Positions 1-9,021 are shown, counted from the stretch's first letter. The stretch: DNA of 9,837 bases from an uncultured beta proteobacterium (GCA_903827075.1 CAIKGX010000070.1:1-9837); one strand, 5' to 3'. Translations and numbers: made by a program. The notes: generated by a model not told the origin, from the sequence alone.

Positions 1-246
1 CTTATATTTAAAGGGCACCAACTGATTAACGTCAGTCTTAGCATTAATCACGCTCTTATCAGCAGCATTAACGCGATGCGCTACTCCACCTGTCAATGAA
101 GCTGCTTCTAATGCTGCAGGTGCAGCAACTTGAGGTGCAATCGCAACTTGGTCTGGCTCTGGGCGCTGTGACTCTACTGCTAGCGGTTGCGGTGCAATGC
201 CAACTTTCGCGAGTGCGGGAGCTACTTCCTCATCCCAATTCAACAT
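1..246 (-). CDS. nrdB: Ribonucleoside-diphosphate reductase class Ia, small (beta) subunit, N-terminal part
   Basis: Only the first 82 codons are present; the gene runs off the left edge. The protein begins MLNWDEEV and, after a variable Ala/Pro-rich stretch (about residues 10-52), reaches the conserved entry to the fold, VNAADKSVIN...TDVNQLVPFKYK, typical of betaproteobacterial NrdB. The family protein carries the di-iron/tyrosyl radical cofactor that starts catalysis in NrdA; the metal ligands and radical tyrosine lie beyond the window, so the radical chemistry cannot be checked here. The ATG is preceded by AGGAGA with six bases between AGGAG and the start, a good ribosome binding site. It lies 47 bases downstream of nrdA on the same strand with no evident terminator or promoter between, so the two are probably one nrdAB operon. 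No ATP-cone is visible at this N-terminus; allosteric control seems to sit in NrdA. Confidence 0.93.
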   Translation of the reverse strand, partial: MLNWDEEVAPALAKVGIAPQPLAVESQRPEPDQVAIAPQVAAPAALEAASLTGGVAHRVNAADKSVINAKTDVNQLVPFKYK

Positions 247-293
247 AACTTTCTCCTAAATTCTTTTCTTTTTTCAATCAGCAAGCAAATGGC

Positions 294-3263
<2,970 letters not shown>

Positions 3264-3334
3264 GTTGCTCCTGCTTATATATAGTTATTTGGACAAAAAA
3301 TCGTTAAAAAACAATGGGGTGTTGCTAAGTTCAA

Positions 3335-3350
3335 ACACTACATCTAGTGT
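3335..3350. promoter_or_regulatory. NrdR box 1 (strong match)
   Basis: ACACTACATCTAGTGT matches the published NrdR consensus (acaCwAtATaTwGtgt) at 14 of 16 positions, missing only two near-central bases. It is a perfect 6-bp inverted repeat, ACACTA/TAGTGT, around CATC. NrdR is the zinc-finger/ATP-cone repressor of ribonucleotide reductase genes in bacteria and binds paired boxes. The site lies in the predicted nrdA leader, just downstream of the promoter, 72 bases before the start codon. That it binds NrdR here is inferred from motif, partner box and target gene. Confidence 0.85.
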
Positions 3351-3365
3351 GTTGAAGTGCATTTG

Positions 3366-3381
3366 ATACTAAGTATAGGGA
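3366..3381. promoter_or_regulatory. NrdR box 2, overlapping the nrdA -10
   Basis: ATACTAAGTATAGGGA matches the NrdR consensus at about 11 of 16 positions, including most of the core. It is separated from box 1 by 15 bp, giving 31 bp centre to centre or about three helical turns, which is the usual spacing for NrdR box pairs. The -10 hexamer of the predicted nrdA promoter (minus strand TATACT, 3372-3377) sits inside this box, so repressor binding would block RNA polymerase directly. Confidence 0.7.
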
Positions 3382-3400
3382 ATTATTCCCACTTTGGTAA
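3372..3400 (-). promoter_or_regulatory. nrdAB promoter (sigma70-type)
   Basis: Read on the minus strand, TTACCA (3395-3400) is followed by a 17-bp spacer and TATACT (3372-3377), each hexamer differing from the sigma70 consensus by one or two bases. Transcription would start near 3365, leaving a leader of about 100 bases before the nrdA ATG. The spacer contains a 13-bp perfect inverted repeat GGGAATTATTCCC (3378-3390). The overlap of the -10 with an NrdR box supports this as the regulated nrd promoter. Confidence 0.7.
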
Positions 3401-3408
3401 GATATTTC

Positions 3409-3424
3409 TGATGAATATTGATCA
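3409..3424. repeat. Near-palindrome upstream of the nrdA -35
   Basis: TGATGAATATTGATCA is symmetric at 14 of 16 positions (TGAT-n-AATATT-n-ATCA). It begins nine bases upstream of the predicted -35 of nrdA, about 45-60 bases before the transcription start, where activators commonly bind. It does not match a site I know well: it resembles neither a full FNR site nor a clear Fur or DnaA box. The regulatory role is inferred from symmetry and position only. Confidence 0.35.
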
Positions 3425-3448
3425 GTATTTTTCCCTATATTTTTCAGG

Positions 3449-3477
3449 AAATTAGGGCGCATTTTGGTGCGTAATTT
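3449..3477. repeat. Imperfect inverted repeat between ampD and nrdA
   Basis: The arms AAATTA (3449-3454) plus CGCA (3458-3461) pair with TGCG (3468-3471) plus TAATTT (3472-3477). This gives ten base pairs with a three-base GGG bulge on one side and the loop TTTTGG. Neither strand has a clear T-run after it, so it is a poor intrinsic terminator. It may be an operator or an RNA hairpin at the end of the ampD transcript; I cannot tell which. Confidence 0.4.
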
Positions 3478-3500
3478 CTACCCTTAATTAGCTAAAGGGG

Positions 3501-3522
3501 AAGAAAGTGAGCGTGTACTCAC
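3501..3522 (-). terminator. Possible weak terminator after ampD
   Basis: On the minus strand, 17 bases past the ampD stop codon, GTGAGT and GCTCAC form a six-pair stem (one G-T wobble) around ACAC. It is followed by TTTCTT and then CCCCTTT. The stem is short and the T-tract interrupted, so termination would be leaky; some ypjD-ampD transcription could run into nrdA. Confidence 0.35.
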
Positions 3523-3538
3523 ATACTACAAAAGACCT

Positions 3539-4354
3539 CTATCTGGAATCTAATCCGTAGGGAAACTTATCCAAAAGAATTTGGGTTTTTGCCTGAAATT
3601 TATCCCAGTCAAACTGAATGCCAGGGTCAGTTTTTCTGTCTGGCGCAATATCACTGTGTCCAGCGAATTGAATATTGGGATAAGCAGCCTGAAGATGTTT
3701 GCTTAAATGTGTCAATGCTTGGTACTGAATTTCCTCAAAAGCATGATTGTTATCCCCCTCTAACTCAATGCCAATGGAAAAATCATTGCACTTTTCTCTA
3801 CCCAAAAAGGAGGAAAGTCCCGCATGCCAGGCCTTATTTTGTGTAGAAACACATTGGATTACCTCACCCTTGCGAGAAATCAAAAAATGGCTCGAAACCC
3901 TCTGATCTGCGATCTCCTGGAAGTAAGGGTGCAAGGCTGGATTCAACTTATTCTGAAAAAAATCCACAATGAATGGAGTGCAATCGCGATCCTTGAACTC
4001 TCCAGGAGGCAAGCTGATGTGATGAATCACGGCTAAATCAGGAATTACTCCATCAGGGCGGTGATCTTGATTGGGCGATGGTCTCCAATGAGTAAAACCC
4101 GCCCACCCCTGGCTATCTATGCAATTGACATGTTCTGTTGAGCAATAAAAACGGTCTTCTTGTGCAATGGCCTCGGACTGTGGCATATGCACCCGGCAAT
4201 ATTGACACTGCACGATGGCCTGCGGCTCGGGAATCTTTGCCTGCTTTGCTTTGGTCTGGGTTTCTTGGGCCGCATTGAACTTAGCTTGCTTTTTCCCCTT
4301 AAGCCAAAGGTAAAAGCAGGTTGCGCCTAGCAATAGCAGCAGCCACTTTAGCAA
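3539..4354 (-). CDS. ampD: N-acetyl-anhydromuramyl-L-alanine amidase AmpD fused to an N-terminal membrane/zinc-ribbon (PP0621-like) module
   Basis: Residues about 88-271 match AmpD, the cytoplasmic zinc amidase that cleaves the lactyl-amide bond of 1,6-anhydro-muropeptides in peptidoglycan recycling. The shared blocks include ISLPPGEF, RVSSHFLI, KAWHAGLS, CNDFSIGIELEG and GHSDIAPDRKTDPG. Aligned with the known enzyme, the zinc ligands would be H111, H233 and D243, with E197 and K241 catalytic. Residues 1-87 are extra: a transmembrane helix (about 3-18), a Lys-rich linker, then CxxC (C50, C53) with C71 and H75, resembling the small PP0621 family normally found as a free protein. Positive charges after the helix predict the amidase faces the cytoplasm. 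The start is TTG, four bases after the ypjD stop; AGAGGA lies nine bases upstream and no in-frame ATG fits. Loss of AmpD elsewhere can induce ampC; no beta-lactamase is present here. Confidence 0.92.
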   Translation of the reverse strand: MLKWLLLLLGATCFYLWLKGKKQAKFNAAQETQTKAKQAKIPEPQAIVQCQYCRVHMPQSEAIAQEDRFYCSTEHVNCIDSQGWAGFTHWRPSPNQDHRPDGVIPDLAVIHHISLPPGEFKDRDCTPFIVDFFQNKLNPALHPYFQEIADQRVSSHFLISRKGEVIQCVSTQNKAWHAGLSSFLGREKCNDFSIGIELEGDNNHAFEEIQYQALTHLSKHLQAAYPNIQFAGHSDIAPDRKTDPGIQFDWDKFQAKTQILLDKFPYGLDSR

Positions 4355-4358
4355 AATC

Positions 4359-5207
4359 TCATGTCCTCTGAAGAATCACTTCTACAACAAAGCGGCTACC
4401 TACATAAGCCAAGAGCAATGCAGTGTAGGCACTCAATACCCAGCGGACAGCAGCACGACCGCGCAGACCTACTCGCCAACGCGCAACTATCAAACCAGCA
4501 AACAAAATCCAAGATAAGAGTGCAAAGATCGTTTTATGATCAAAAACCAAAGGCTTTCCAAATAACGCTTGTGAAAAAAGTAAGCCGGAAAATACCGTCA
4601 AACTTAAGAGCGCAAAGCCAACATAAAGTAAGTTGAATAAAAGGCTTTCCATCGTCATCAATGGTGGCAATTCCTCCAGCCAATGTGCTGCACGACTATT
4701 GGGAACAATGGCCAATTGGCGATGCAAGGCCCGATCTTGCAAACTCATTAACATGGCATGCATGGCCGCAAGACTGAGCAATCCAACAGAAATGGTTGCT
4801 ACGATGAAGTGCCCCTTAAACCAAGGATCTGAGACCGCCTTAGGAGAAATTAAGGTGCCAGGGAATATAGCCGGTAAGGCAGCGCAAATCATGGCAAATA
4901 ATAAGGAGAACCAGCGCAGACTGGATATCGGTAAAAACCAAGATTGAAACCAGTAAAAAGCTAAGCCAACCCAAGCAATCAAAGAAAGATCTTGAGCAAA
5001 GCCAAATACAAATCCCTGCGGAGTAAAGACAGAATCATGCAACACTATGCCGTGAATAAGCAAAATGAGGAAAATAGCCGCCTGCACCAGGCTAATAAAT
5101 AGCCCAGTCTCTACTTTGACCTTGGCTTTAAGACTCAAAATCAGCAAAAGCAGTAAATAAAGTGCAGATGGAAGCCATCCGTAACTCGAGTAACTTAAAA
5201 TATCCAT
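4359..5207 (-). CDS. ypjD: YpjD-like inner membrane protein, cytochrome c assembly (CcsA/HemX) fold
   Basis: Hydrophobic 282-aa protein with about eight membrane segments (near 11-27, 36-55, 65-90, 97-116, 133-154, 188-212, 225-244 and 254-273). The C-terminal half matches E. coli YpjD closely in pattern: ELPPLMTMESLLF, a Gly-Leu-Phe helix, FDHKTIFALLSW, WRVGLRGRAAVRW and AYVGSR. Members belong to the CcsA/HemX-type cytochrome c assembly superfamily, but YpjD itself has no settled biochemical role and the haem-handling WWD motif is not seen. Conserved-looking histidines are H52, H57, H133, H150 and H224. In E. coli ypjD also lies next to and divergent from ffh, and the same arrangement occurs here with a 20-bp gap. 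No Shine-Dalgarno precedes the ATG. ampD follows four bases after its stop, so the two are probably cotranscribed. Confidence 0.88.
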   Translation of the reverse strand: MDILSYSSYGWLPSALYLLLLLILSLKAKVKVETGLFISLVQAAIFLILLIHGIVLHDSVFTPQGFVFGFAQDLSLIAWVGLAFYWFQSWFLPISSLRWFSLLFAMICAALPAIFPGTLISPKAVSDPWFKGHFIVATISVGLLSLAAMHAMLMSLQDRALHRQLAIVPNSRAAHWLEELPPLMTMESLLFNLLYVGFALLSLTVFSGLLFSQALFGKPLVFDHKTIFALLSWILFAGLIVARWRVGLRGRAAVRWVLSAYTALLLAYVGSRFVVEVILQRT

Positions 5208-5227
5208 CTGGAAAGTCTAATCGATAA

Positions 5228-6610
5228 ATGCTAGAAAACCTCACCGACCGTCTATCTCGTGTTGTTAAAACAATGCGAGGGCAAGCACGCCTTACTGAGA
5301 GCAACACCGCCGAAATGTTGCGGGAGATCCGCTTAGCCTTACTGGAGGCCGACGTTGCCCTTCCAGTAGTGAAATCTTTGCTTGAGCAAATTAAATTTAA
5401 AGCCCTTGGTGAGGATGTGGTTGGCAGCCTCAGCCCTGGGCAAGCCTTAGTTGGTGTAGTTCAACGAGAGCTTGCGCAGGTGATGCGTGGAGACACCAAT
5501 CAAAGCGGAGAACTCAATCTCAACACACAACCGCCAGCAGTCATATTGATGGCAGGCCTCCAGGGAGCAGGTAAAACTACCTCTGTCGGTAAGCTTGCCA
5601 AATTTCTGCAAGAAAAAAAGAAAAAAAAGGTTCTTACTGTTTCATGTGACGTTTACCGACCTGCAGCTATTGAGCAGTTAGAGACTGTTAGCAAACAAGT
5701 TGGTGCTGAATTTTTCCCAAGCAACATCAAGCAAAAGCCCAATGACATTGCTACTGCAGCCCTAGATTGGGCTCGTAGACACTACTTTGACGTAGTGATT
5801 GTGGATACGGCCGGCCGCTTAGGCATTGATGAAGTGCTCATGCAAGAAATCAAAACTTTACATGCGAGCCTCAAGCCAATTGAAACCTTATTTGTAGTCG
5901 ATGCAATGCTAGGTCAAGATGCCGTCAATACTGCCAAAGCTTTCCATGAAGCCCTACCCCTCACTGGCGTTATTCTCACCAAACTTGATGGTGATTCACG
6001 TGGTGGTGCAGCTCTCTCTGTTCGTCAAATTACCGGTGTGCCACTGAAGTTTATTGGCGTTGCCGAGAAAATGGATGGTCTTGAAGCATTTGATGCGGAC
6101 CGCATGGCAAGCCGAATCTTGGGCATGGGTGACATTCTTGCTTTAGTTGAACAAGCACAGCAAAACGTAGACGTTGCCAAAGCTGAAAAGCTCGCAACAA
6201 AGATATCTAGGGGCGGTTTTGATCTCGGCGACTTTAGAGATCAACTTGCACAGATGCAACAAATGGGCGGTATGGCGAGCTTAATGGATAAATTGCCTAA
6301 TCACATGGCGCAGGCAGCCTCCAAAACAAATTTGAGTGCTGCTGATAAGCAAACCAAGCGTATGCGCGGCATCATCGATAGCATGACGCCAAAAGAACGT
6401 GCTAAACCTGAAATATTAAAAGCCACCCGCAAGCGTCGCATTGCAGCCGGCGCAGGTGTCGAAGTTCAAGAAGTCAATCGCCTGCTAGCTCAGTTTGATC
6501 AAATGCAAACCATGATGAAGCAGTTCAAGGGTGGCAAGATGGCTCGCACCATGGCATCTATGGCTGCAAAAAGAGCCGCCAAAGGCATTGGCGGACTCTT
6601 TAAAAAATAA
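5228..6610 (+). CDS. ffh: Signal recognition particle protein Ffh (SRP54)
   Basis: GTPase that, with 4.5S RNA, binds signal sequences of nascent membrane proteins and docks on FtsY. The N domain (about 1-88, MLENLTDRLSRVV start) is followed by the NG GTPase: P-loop GLQGAGKTT (110-118), insertion-box DVYRPAA (141-147), DTAGR (193-197), TKLDGD (251-256) and GLEAF (284-288). The Met-rich M domain (about 325-460) holds the RNA-binding segment SMTPKERAKPEIL...RKRRIAAGAG (385-410) and the signal-binding helices with many methionines. Length 460 aa is normal. The ATG is fixed by alignment with E. coli Ffh; the ribosome site is weak (GGAAAG twelve bases upstream). A possible -10, TAAAAT at 5196-5201, lies within ypjD but has no good -35. 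A Lys run (130-134) is encoded by two long A tracts. The gene for 4.5S RNA is not in this window. Confidence 0.98.
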   Translation: MLENLTDRLSRVVKTMRGQARLTESNTAEMLREIRLALLEADVALPVVKSLLEQIKFKALGEDVVGSLSPGQALVGVVQRELAQVMRGDTNQSGELNLNTQPPAVILMAGLQGAGKTTSVGKLAKFLQEKKKKKVLTVSCDVYRPAAIEQLETVSKQVGAEFFPSNIKQKPNDIATAALDWARRHYFDVVIVDTAGRLGIDEVLMQEIKTLHASLKPIETLFVVDAMLGQDAVNTAKAFHEALPLTGVILTKLDGDSRGGAALSVRQITGVPLKFIGVAEKMDGLEAFDADRMASRILGMGDILALVEQAQQNVDVAKAEKLATKISRGGFDLGDFRDQLAQMQQMGGMASLMDKLPNHMAQAASKTNLSAADKQTKRMRGIIDSMTPKERAKPEILKATRKRRIAAGAGVEVQEVNRLLAQFDQMQTMMKQFKGGKMARTMASMAAKRAAKGIGGLFKK

Positions 6611-6627
6611 CAGCGAAGTAGTTATTT
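6605..6627 (-). terminator. Terminator hairpin for proS, covering the ffh stop codon
   Basis: AAATAAC (6605-6611) pairs with GTTATTT (6621-6627) in seven base pairs around a nine-base loop. In the proS direction the second arm runs on into a T-tract supplied by the A-rich last codons of ffh (6602-6607). The stem is AT-rich, so efficiency is uncertain. The hairpin includes the ffh TAA. Confidence 0.5.
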
Positions 6628-6648
6628 AAATTAAGAAATTAATTTTTT
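6628..6648 (+). terminator. Terminator hairpin for ffh, overlapping the proS 3' end
   Basis: AAATTAA (6628-6634) pairs with TTAATTT (6639-6645) around a GAAA loop, a stable GNRA tetraloop. Together with the last arm it ends in six T residues (6643-6648). It starts 18 bases after the ffh stop and covers the last codons of proS. The stem is entirely A-T, so it may be weak, but loop, position and T-run fit an intrinsic terminator. Confidence 0.5.
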
Positions 6649-8373
6649 AGCTTTATCAACTGCAGCAATGACTTTTGCTTTAATTTCTGAGAGCGGAATA
6701 TTTTGCGACTCAGCATCAGTACGGCCTTTAAATTCCACCTGATCATCAGCCAGGCCACGATCACCAATCACAATCCGAAACGGTATGCCAATCAACTCCC
6801 AGTCAGCAAACATGGCGCCTGGACGCTCACCGCGATCGTCAAGCACGACATCCATACCAGCAGCAACTAGCTCATCATGCAATTGATCAGCAGCAGCCTT
6901 AACGGCCTCCGATTTATCGTAATTCATTGGGCAGATCACCACTTCAAATGGCGCCATGGAAATAGGCCAAATAATGCCACGATCATCGTGACCTTGTTCA
7001 ATAGCGGCCCCCAGCAATCGAGTTACACCAATGCCATAGCAACCCATGACCATTGCTTGTGACTTTCCTTGTTGATCAAGATAAGTACAGCCCATTGCCT
7101 CAGAGTAATTTGTACCTAACTGAAACACATGCCCAACTTCAATACCCCGACAAATATCAACCACTCCTTTACCATCTGGCGAGGGATCACCAACAACTGC
7201 ATTACGCAAATCCATCACCAATGGTTCAGGCAAGTCACGACCCCAATTAACCCCAGTCAAATGATGACCAGCTTCATTGGCGCCACAAACAAAATCTGAC
7301 ATATTAGCAACCGTGCGATCAGCAACCACAGTGACATTAACAGAGACGCCAACTGGCCCTAGGTAACCAGCAGGAGCATTACAGGCCTGTCTGATTTCTG
7401 CTTCGGAGGCAAAGCGGGACTCACCCATACCGGCAATCTTGCTGGCCTTAATTTCATTAAGTTCGTGATCACCACGAATCAATAACATGAATAATTTTGC
7501 TGGGCCCTCTTCTTGGTCAGCGGCAAACAATAGGGACTTGACGGTATCTTCAAGAGGAAGATTTAACAACTTCGCTACGTCGGCGCAATTCGTTTGATCA
7601 GGTGTCGCCACCTTTTGCATTGCTTGATTGGCATCAGCCCGATTAGCAAGCAAAGCAAGTGACTCAGCAGCCTCCAAATTCGCAGCGTAATCAGAAGTGG
7701 GGCAATAAACAATCGCATCTTCCCCAGTATCAGCAATCACATGGAACTCTTGACTGCCAGACCCACCAATAGCACCATTATCTGCAGTCACCGCACGAAA
7801 CTTCAAACCCATGCGCTTAAAGATACGTGTGTACGCATCAAACATGATTTGATAGGATTTCTTTAAACCCTCTGTATCGCGATCAAAAGAGTATGCATCT
7901 TTCATACTGAACTCACGACCACGCATGATGCCAAAACGCGGACGGCGTTCATCACGGAACTTCGTCTGAATTTGGTAAAAATTCACTGGTAACTGCTTGT
8001 AGCTTTTAATCTCATTACGCGCCAAATCGGTCACCACCTCTTCAGATGTAGGCTGAATTAAAAAATCGCGATCATGACGATCTTTAATACGAAGCAACTC
8101 AGGTCCCATTTTTTCCCAACGGCCCGTCTCTTGCCATAACTCGGCAGGCTGAATCATCGGCATGAGCAATTCGATAGCACCGGCACGATTCATCTCTTCG
8201 CGAATGATGTTTTCCACTTTACGAATGGACTTTAAACCCAGCGGCAAATAGTTATAAATACCAGCGCTGAGCTTGCGAATTAAACCGGCGCGCACCATGA
8301 GTTTGTGCGAAACCACCTCAGCGTCAGAGGGGGCTTCTTTTAAGGTGGCGAGAAATGATTGTGAGGCTTTCAT
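6631..8373 (-). CDS. proS: Prolyl-tRNA synthetase, bacterial type with editing (INS) domain
   Basis: Class II synthetase that charges tRNA-Pro. At 580 aa it is full length. The N-terminal catalytic part carries motif 1 (LMPMIQPAELWQE, about 70-82), the bacterial PTSEE segment (108-112) and motif 2, FRDERRPRFGIMRGREF (139-155). The INS editing domain (about 224-407) that hydrolyses Ala-tRNA-Pro is present, with K279 in LEDTVKSLLF at the same number as the key lysine of the E. coli enzyme, and a GHHLTG segment near 369-374. Motif 3 is GIGVTR (447-452) and the anticodon-binding domain is about 475-575. The start MKAS is the usual one for this family, so the ATG is well supported despite the lack of any Shine-Dalgarno upstream. 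It is convergent with ffh and divergent from rppH, whose promoter overlaps its first codons. Confidence 0.98.
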   Translation of the reverse strand: MKASQSFLATLKEAPSDAEVVSHKLMVRAGLIRKLSAGIYNYLPLGLKSIRKVENIIREEMNRAGAIELLMPMIQPAELWQETGRWEKMGPELLRIKDRHDRDFLIQPTSEEVVTDLARNEIKSYKQLPVNFYQIQTKFRDERRPRFGIMRGREFSMKDAYSFDRDTEGLKKSYQIMFDAYTRIFKRMGLKFRAVTADNGAIGGSGSQEFHVIADTGEDAIVYCPTSDYAANLEAAESLALLANRADANQAMQKVATPDQTNCADVAKLLNLPLEDTVKSLLFAADQEEGPAKLFMLLIRGDHELNEIKASKIAGMGESRFASEAEIRQACNAPAGYLGPVGVSVNVTVVADRTVANMSDFVCGANEAGHHLTGVNWGRDLPEPLVMDLRNAVVGDPSPDGKGVVDICRGIEVGHVFQLGTNYSEAMGCTYLDQQGKSQAMVMGCYGIGVTRLLGAAIEQGHDDRGIIWPISMAPFEVVICPMNYDKSEAVKAAADQLHDELVAAGMDVVLDDRGERPGAMFADWELIGIPFRIVIGDRGLADDQVEFKGRTDAESQNIPLSEIKAKVIAAVDKAKKLIS

Positions 8374-8386
8374 GTATGGATATAAT
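8359..8386 (+). promoter_or_regulatory. rppH promoter (sigma70-type)
   Basis: TTGTGA (8359-8364), a 16-bp spacer and a perfect TATAAT (8381-8386) precede rppH; the transcript would start near 8393, about 29 bases before the ATG. The -35 lies inside the first codons of proS on the other strand. The -10 region read on the minus strand gives TATATC (8379-8384), five bases before the A of the proS ATG, so it may fire both ways. Confidence 0.65.
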
Positions 8387-8387
8387 C

Positions 8388-8400
8388 AAATCGTTGATTT
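8388..8400. repeat. Short inverted repeat in the proS-rppH gap
   Basis: AAATC (8388-8392) and GATTT (8396-8400) form a 13-base inverted repeat around GTT. It sits right after the rppH -10, spanning the predicted transcription start, where an operator could act. GATTT recurs at 8406-8410. It is short and AT-rich, so chance is a real possibility. Confidence 0.25.
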
Positions 8401-8421
8401 TAAAGGATTTGAGGCACGATC

Positions 8422-9021
8422 ATGCTTGACCGTGAAGGGTATCGACCCAATGTCGGCATTGTCCTCCTTAATAGCCGTAACGAGGTTTTCTGGGGAAAAC
8501 GCGTTGGGCAGCATTCGTGGCAGTTCCCACAGGGCGGGATACAACATGGTGAAAGCCCCGAACAGGCTATGTACCGCGAATTGCATGAGGAGGTGGGCTT
8601 GCTGCCAGAACATGTCCAAATTATTGGACGGACTAGGGATTGGCTTCGTTATGACGTCCCTGAGGAGTTCTTACGCCGTCAACATGCCACAAGAGCTCAC
8701 CGAGCCAGTTATCGTGGCCAAAAACAAATTTGGTTTCTCTTGCGCTTAGTGGGTTTAGATAGTGATATCCATCTACGAGCCTCAGAACACCCTGAATTCG
8801 ATGGCTGGCGCTGGGTGCCTTTCTGGATTCAACTGGATTCAGTAATTGATTTCAAGCGCGAGGTTTATCAGCTTGCGCTTTCTGAGTTGGCGCGTTATTT
8901 ATCCCGTGGCCTTCGTTTACAGCAACTCACCTGGGGCTCCCCATTAGATCTCTTTCAGTCTTTTTACGCAGATAATGAAGATCAGCCCAAAGAAACCAAA
9001 CCTACAGATAAGCCGCTATGA
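8422..9021 (+). CDS. rppH: RNA pyrophosphohydrolase RppH (Nudix)
   Basis: Removes pyrophosphate from the 5' triphosphate end of mRNAs, giving 5' monophosphate RNA that RNase E degrades more readily. The family start is clear: YRPNVGIVLLN, VFWGKR and HSWQFPQGGI. A complete Nudix box spans 38-60, with G38, E44, R52, E53, E56, E57 and G59 in the required pattern; the glutamates bind metal. TRDWLRYDVP (71-80) is also typical. At 199 aa it is slightly longer than the E. coli enzyme (176 aa), the excess being a charged, probably disordered C-terminal tail (about 183-199). GAGG lies seven bases before the ATG. The last codon overlaps the start of the next gene by ATGA, so the two are translationally coupled. 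Confidence 0.96.
   Translation: MLDREGYRPNVGIVLLNSRNEVFWGKRVGQHSWQFPQGGIQHGESPEQAMYRELHEEVGLLPEHVQIIGRTRDWLRYDVPEEFLRRQHATRAHRASYRGQKQIWFLLRLVGLDSDIHLRASEHPEFDGWRWVPFWIQLDSVIDFKREVYQLALSELARYLSRGLRLQQLTWGSPLDLFQSFYADNEDQPKETKPTDKPL

Noticed and set aside
247..293. Terminator or promoter between nrdA and nrdB
   Set aside because: The 47 bases contain only an A-rich stretch and the nrdB ribosome site; no stem or promoter hexamers are visible.
3481..3500. CCCTT...AAGGG repeat with inner TTAGCTAA as a terminator
   Set aside because: The arms pair for only five bases with a mismatched interior, and no T-tract follows on the minus strand.
4352..4363. ATG overlapping the ypjD stop (4361-4363) as the ampD start
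   Set aside because: It is out of frame and meets TAA after three more codons; the TTG at 4354 is the only start that fits the long frame and is properly spaced from AGAGGA.
8273..8749. Long open frame (158 codons, plus strand) across the proS start and rppH
   Set aside because: It is antisense to proS and out of frame with the Nudix coding sequence, has no family resemblance, and overlaps two certain genes.
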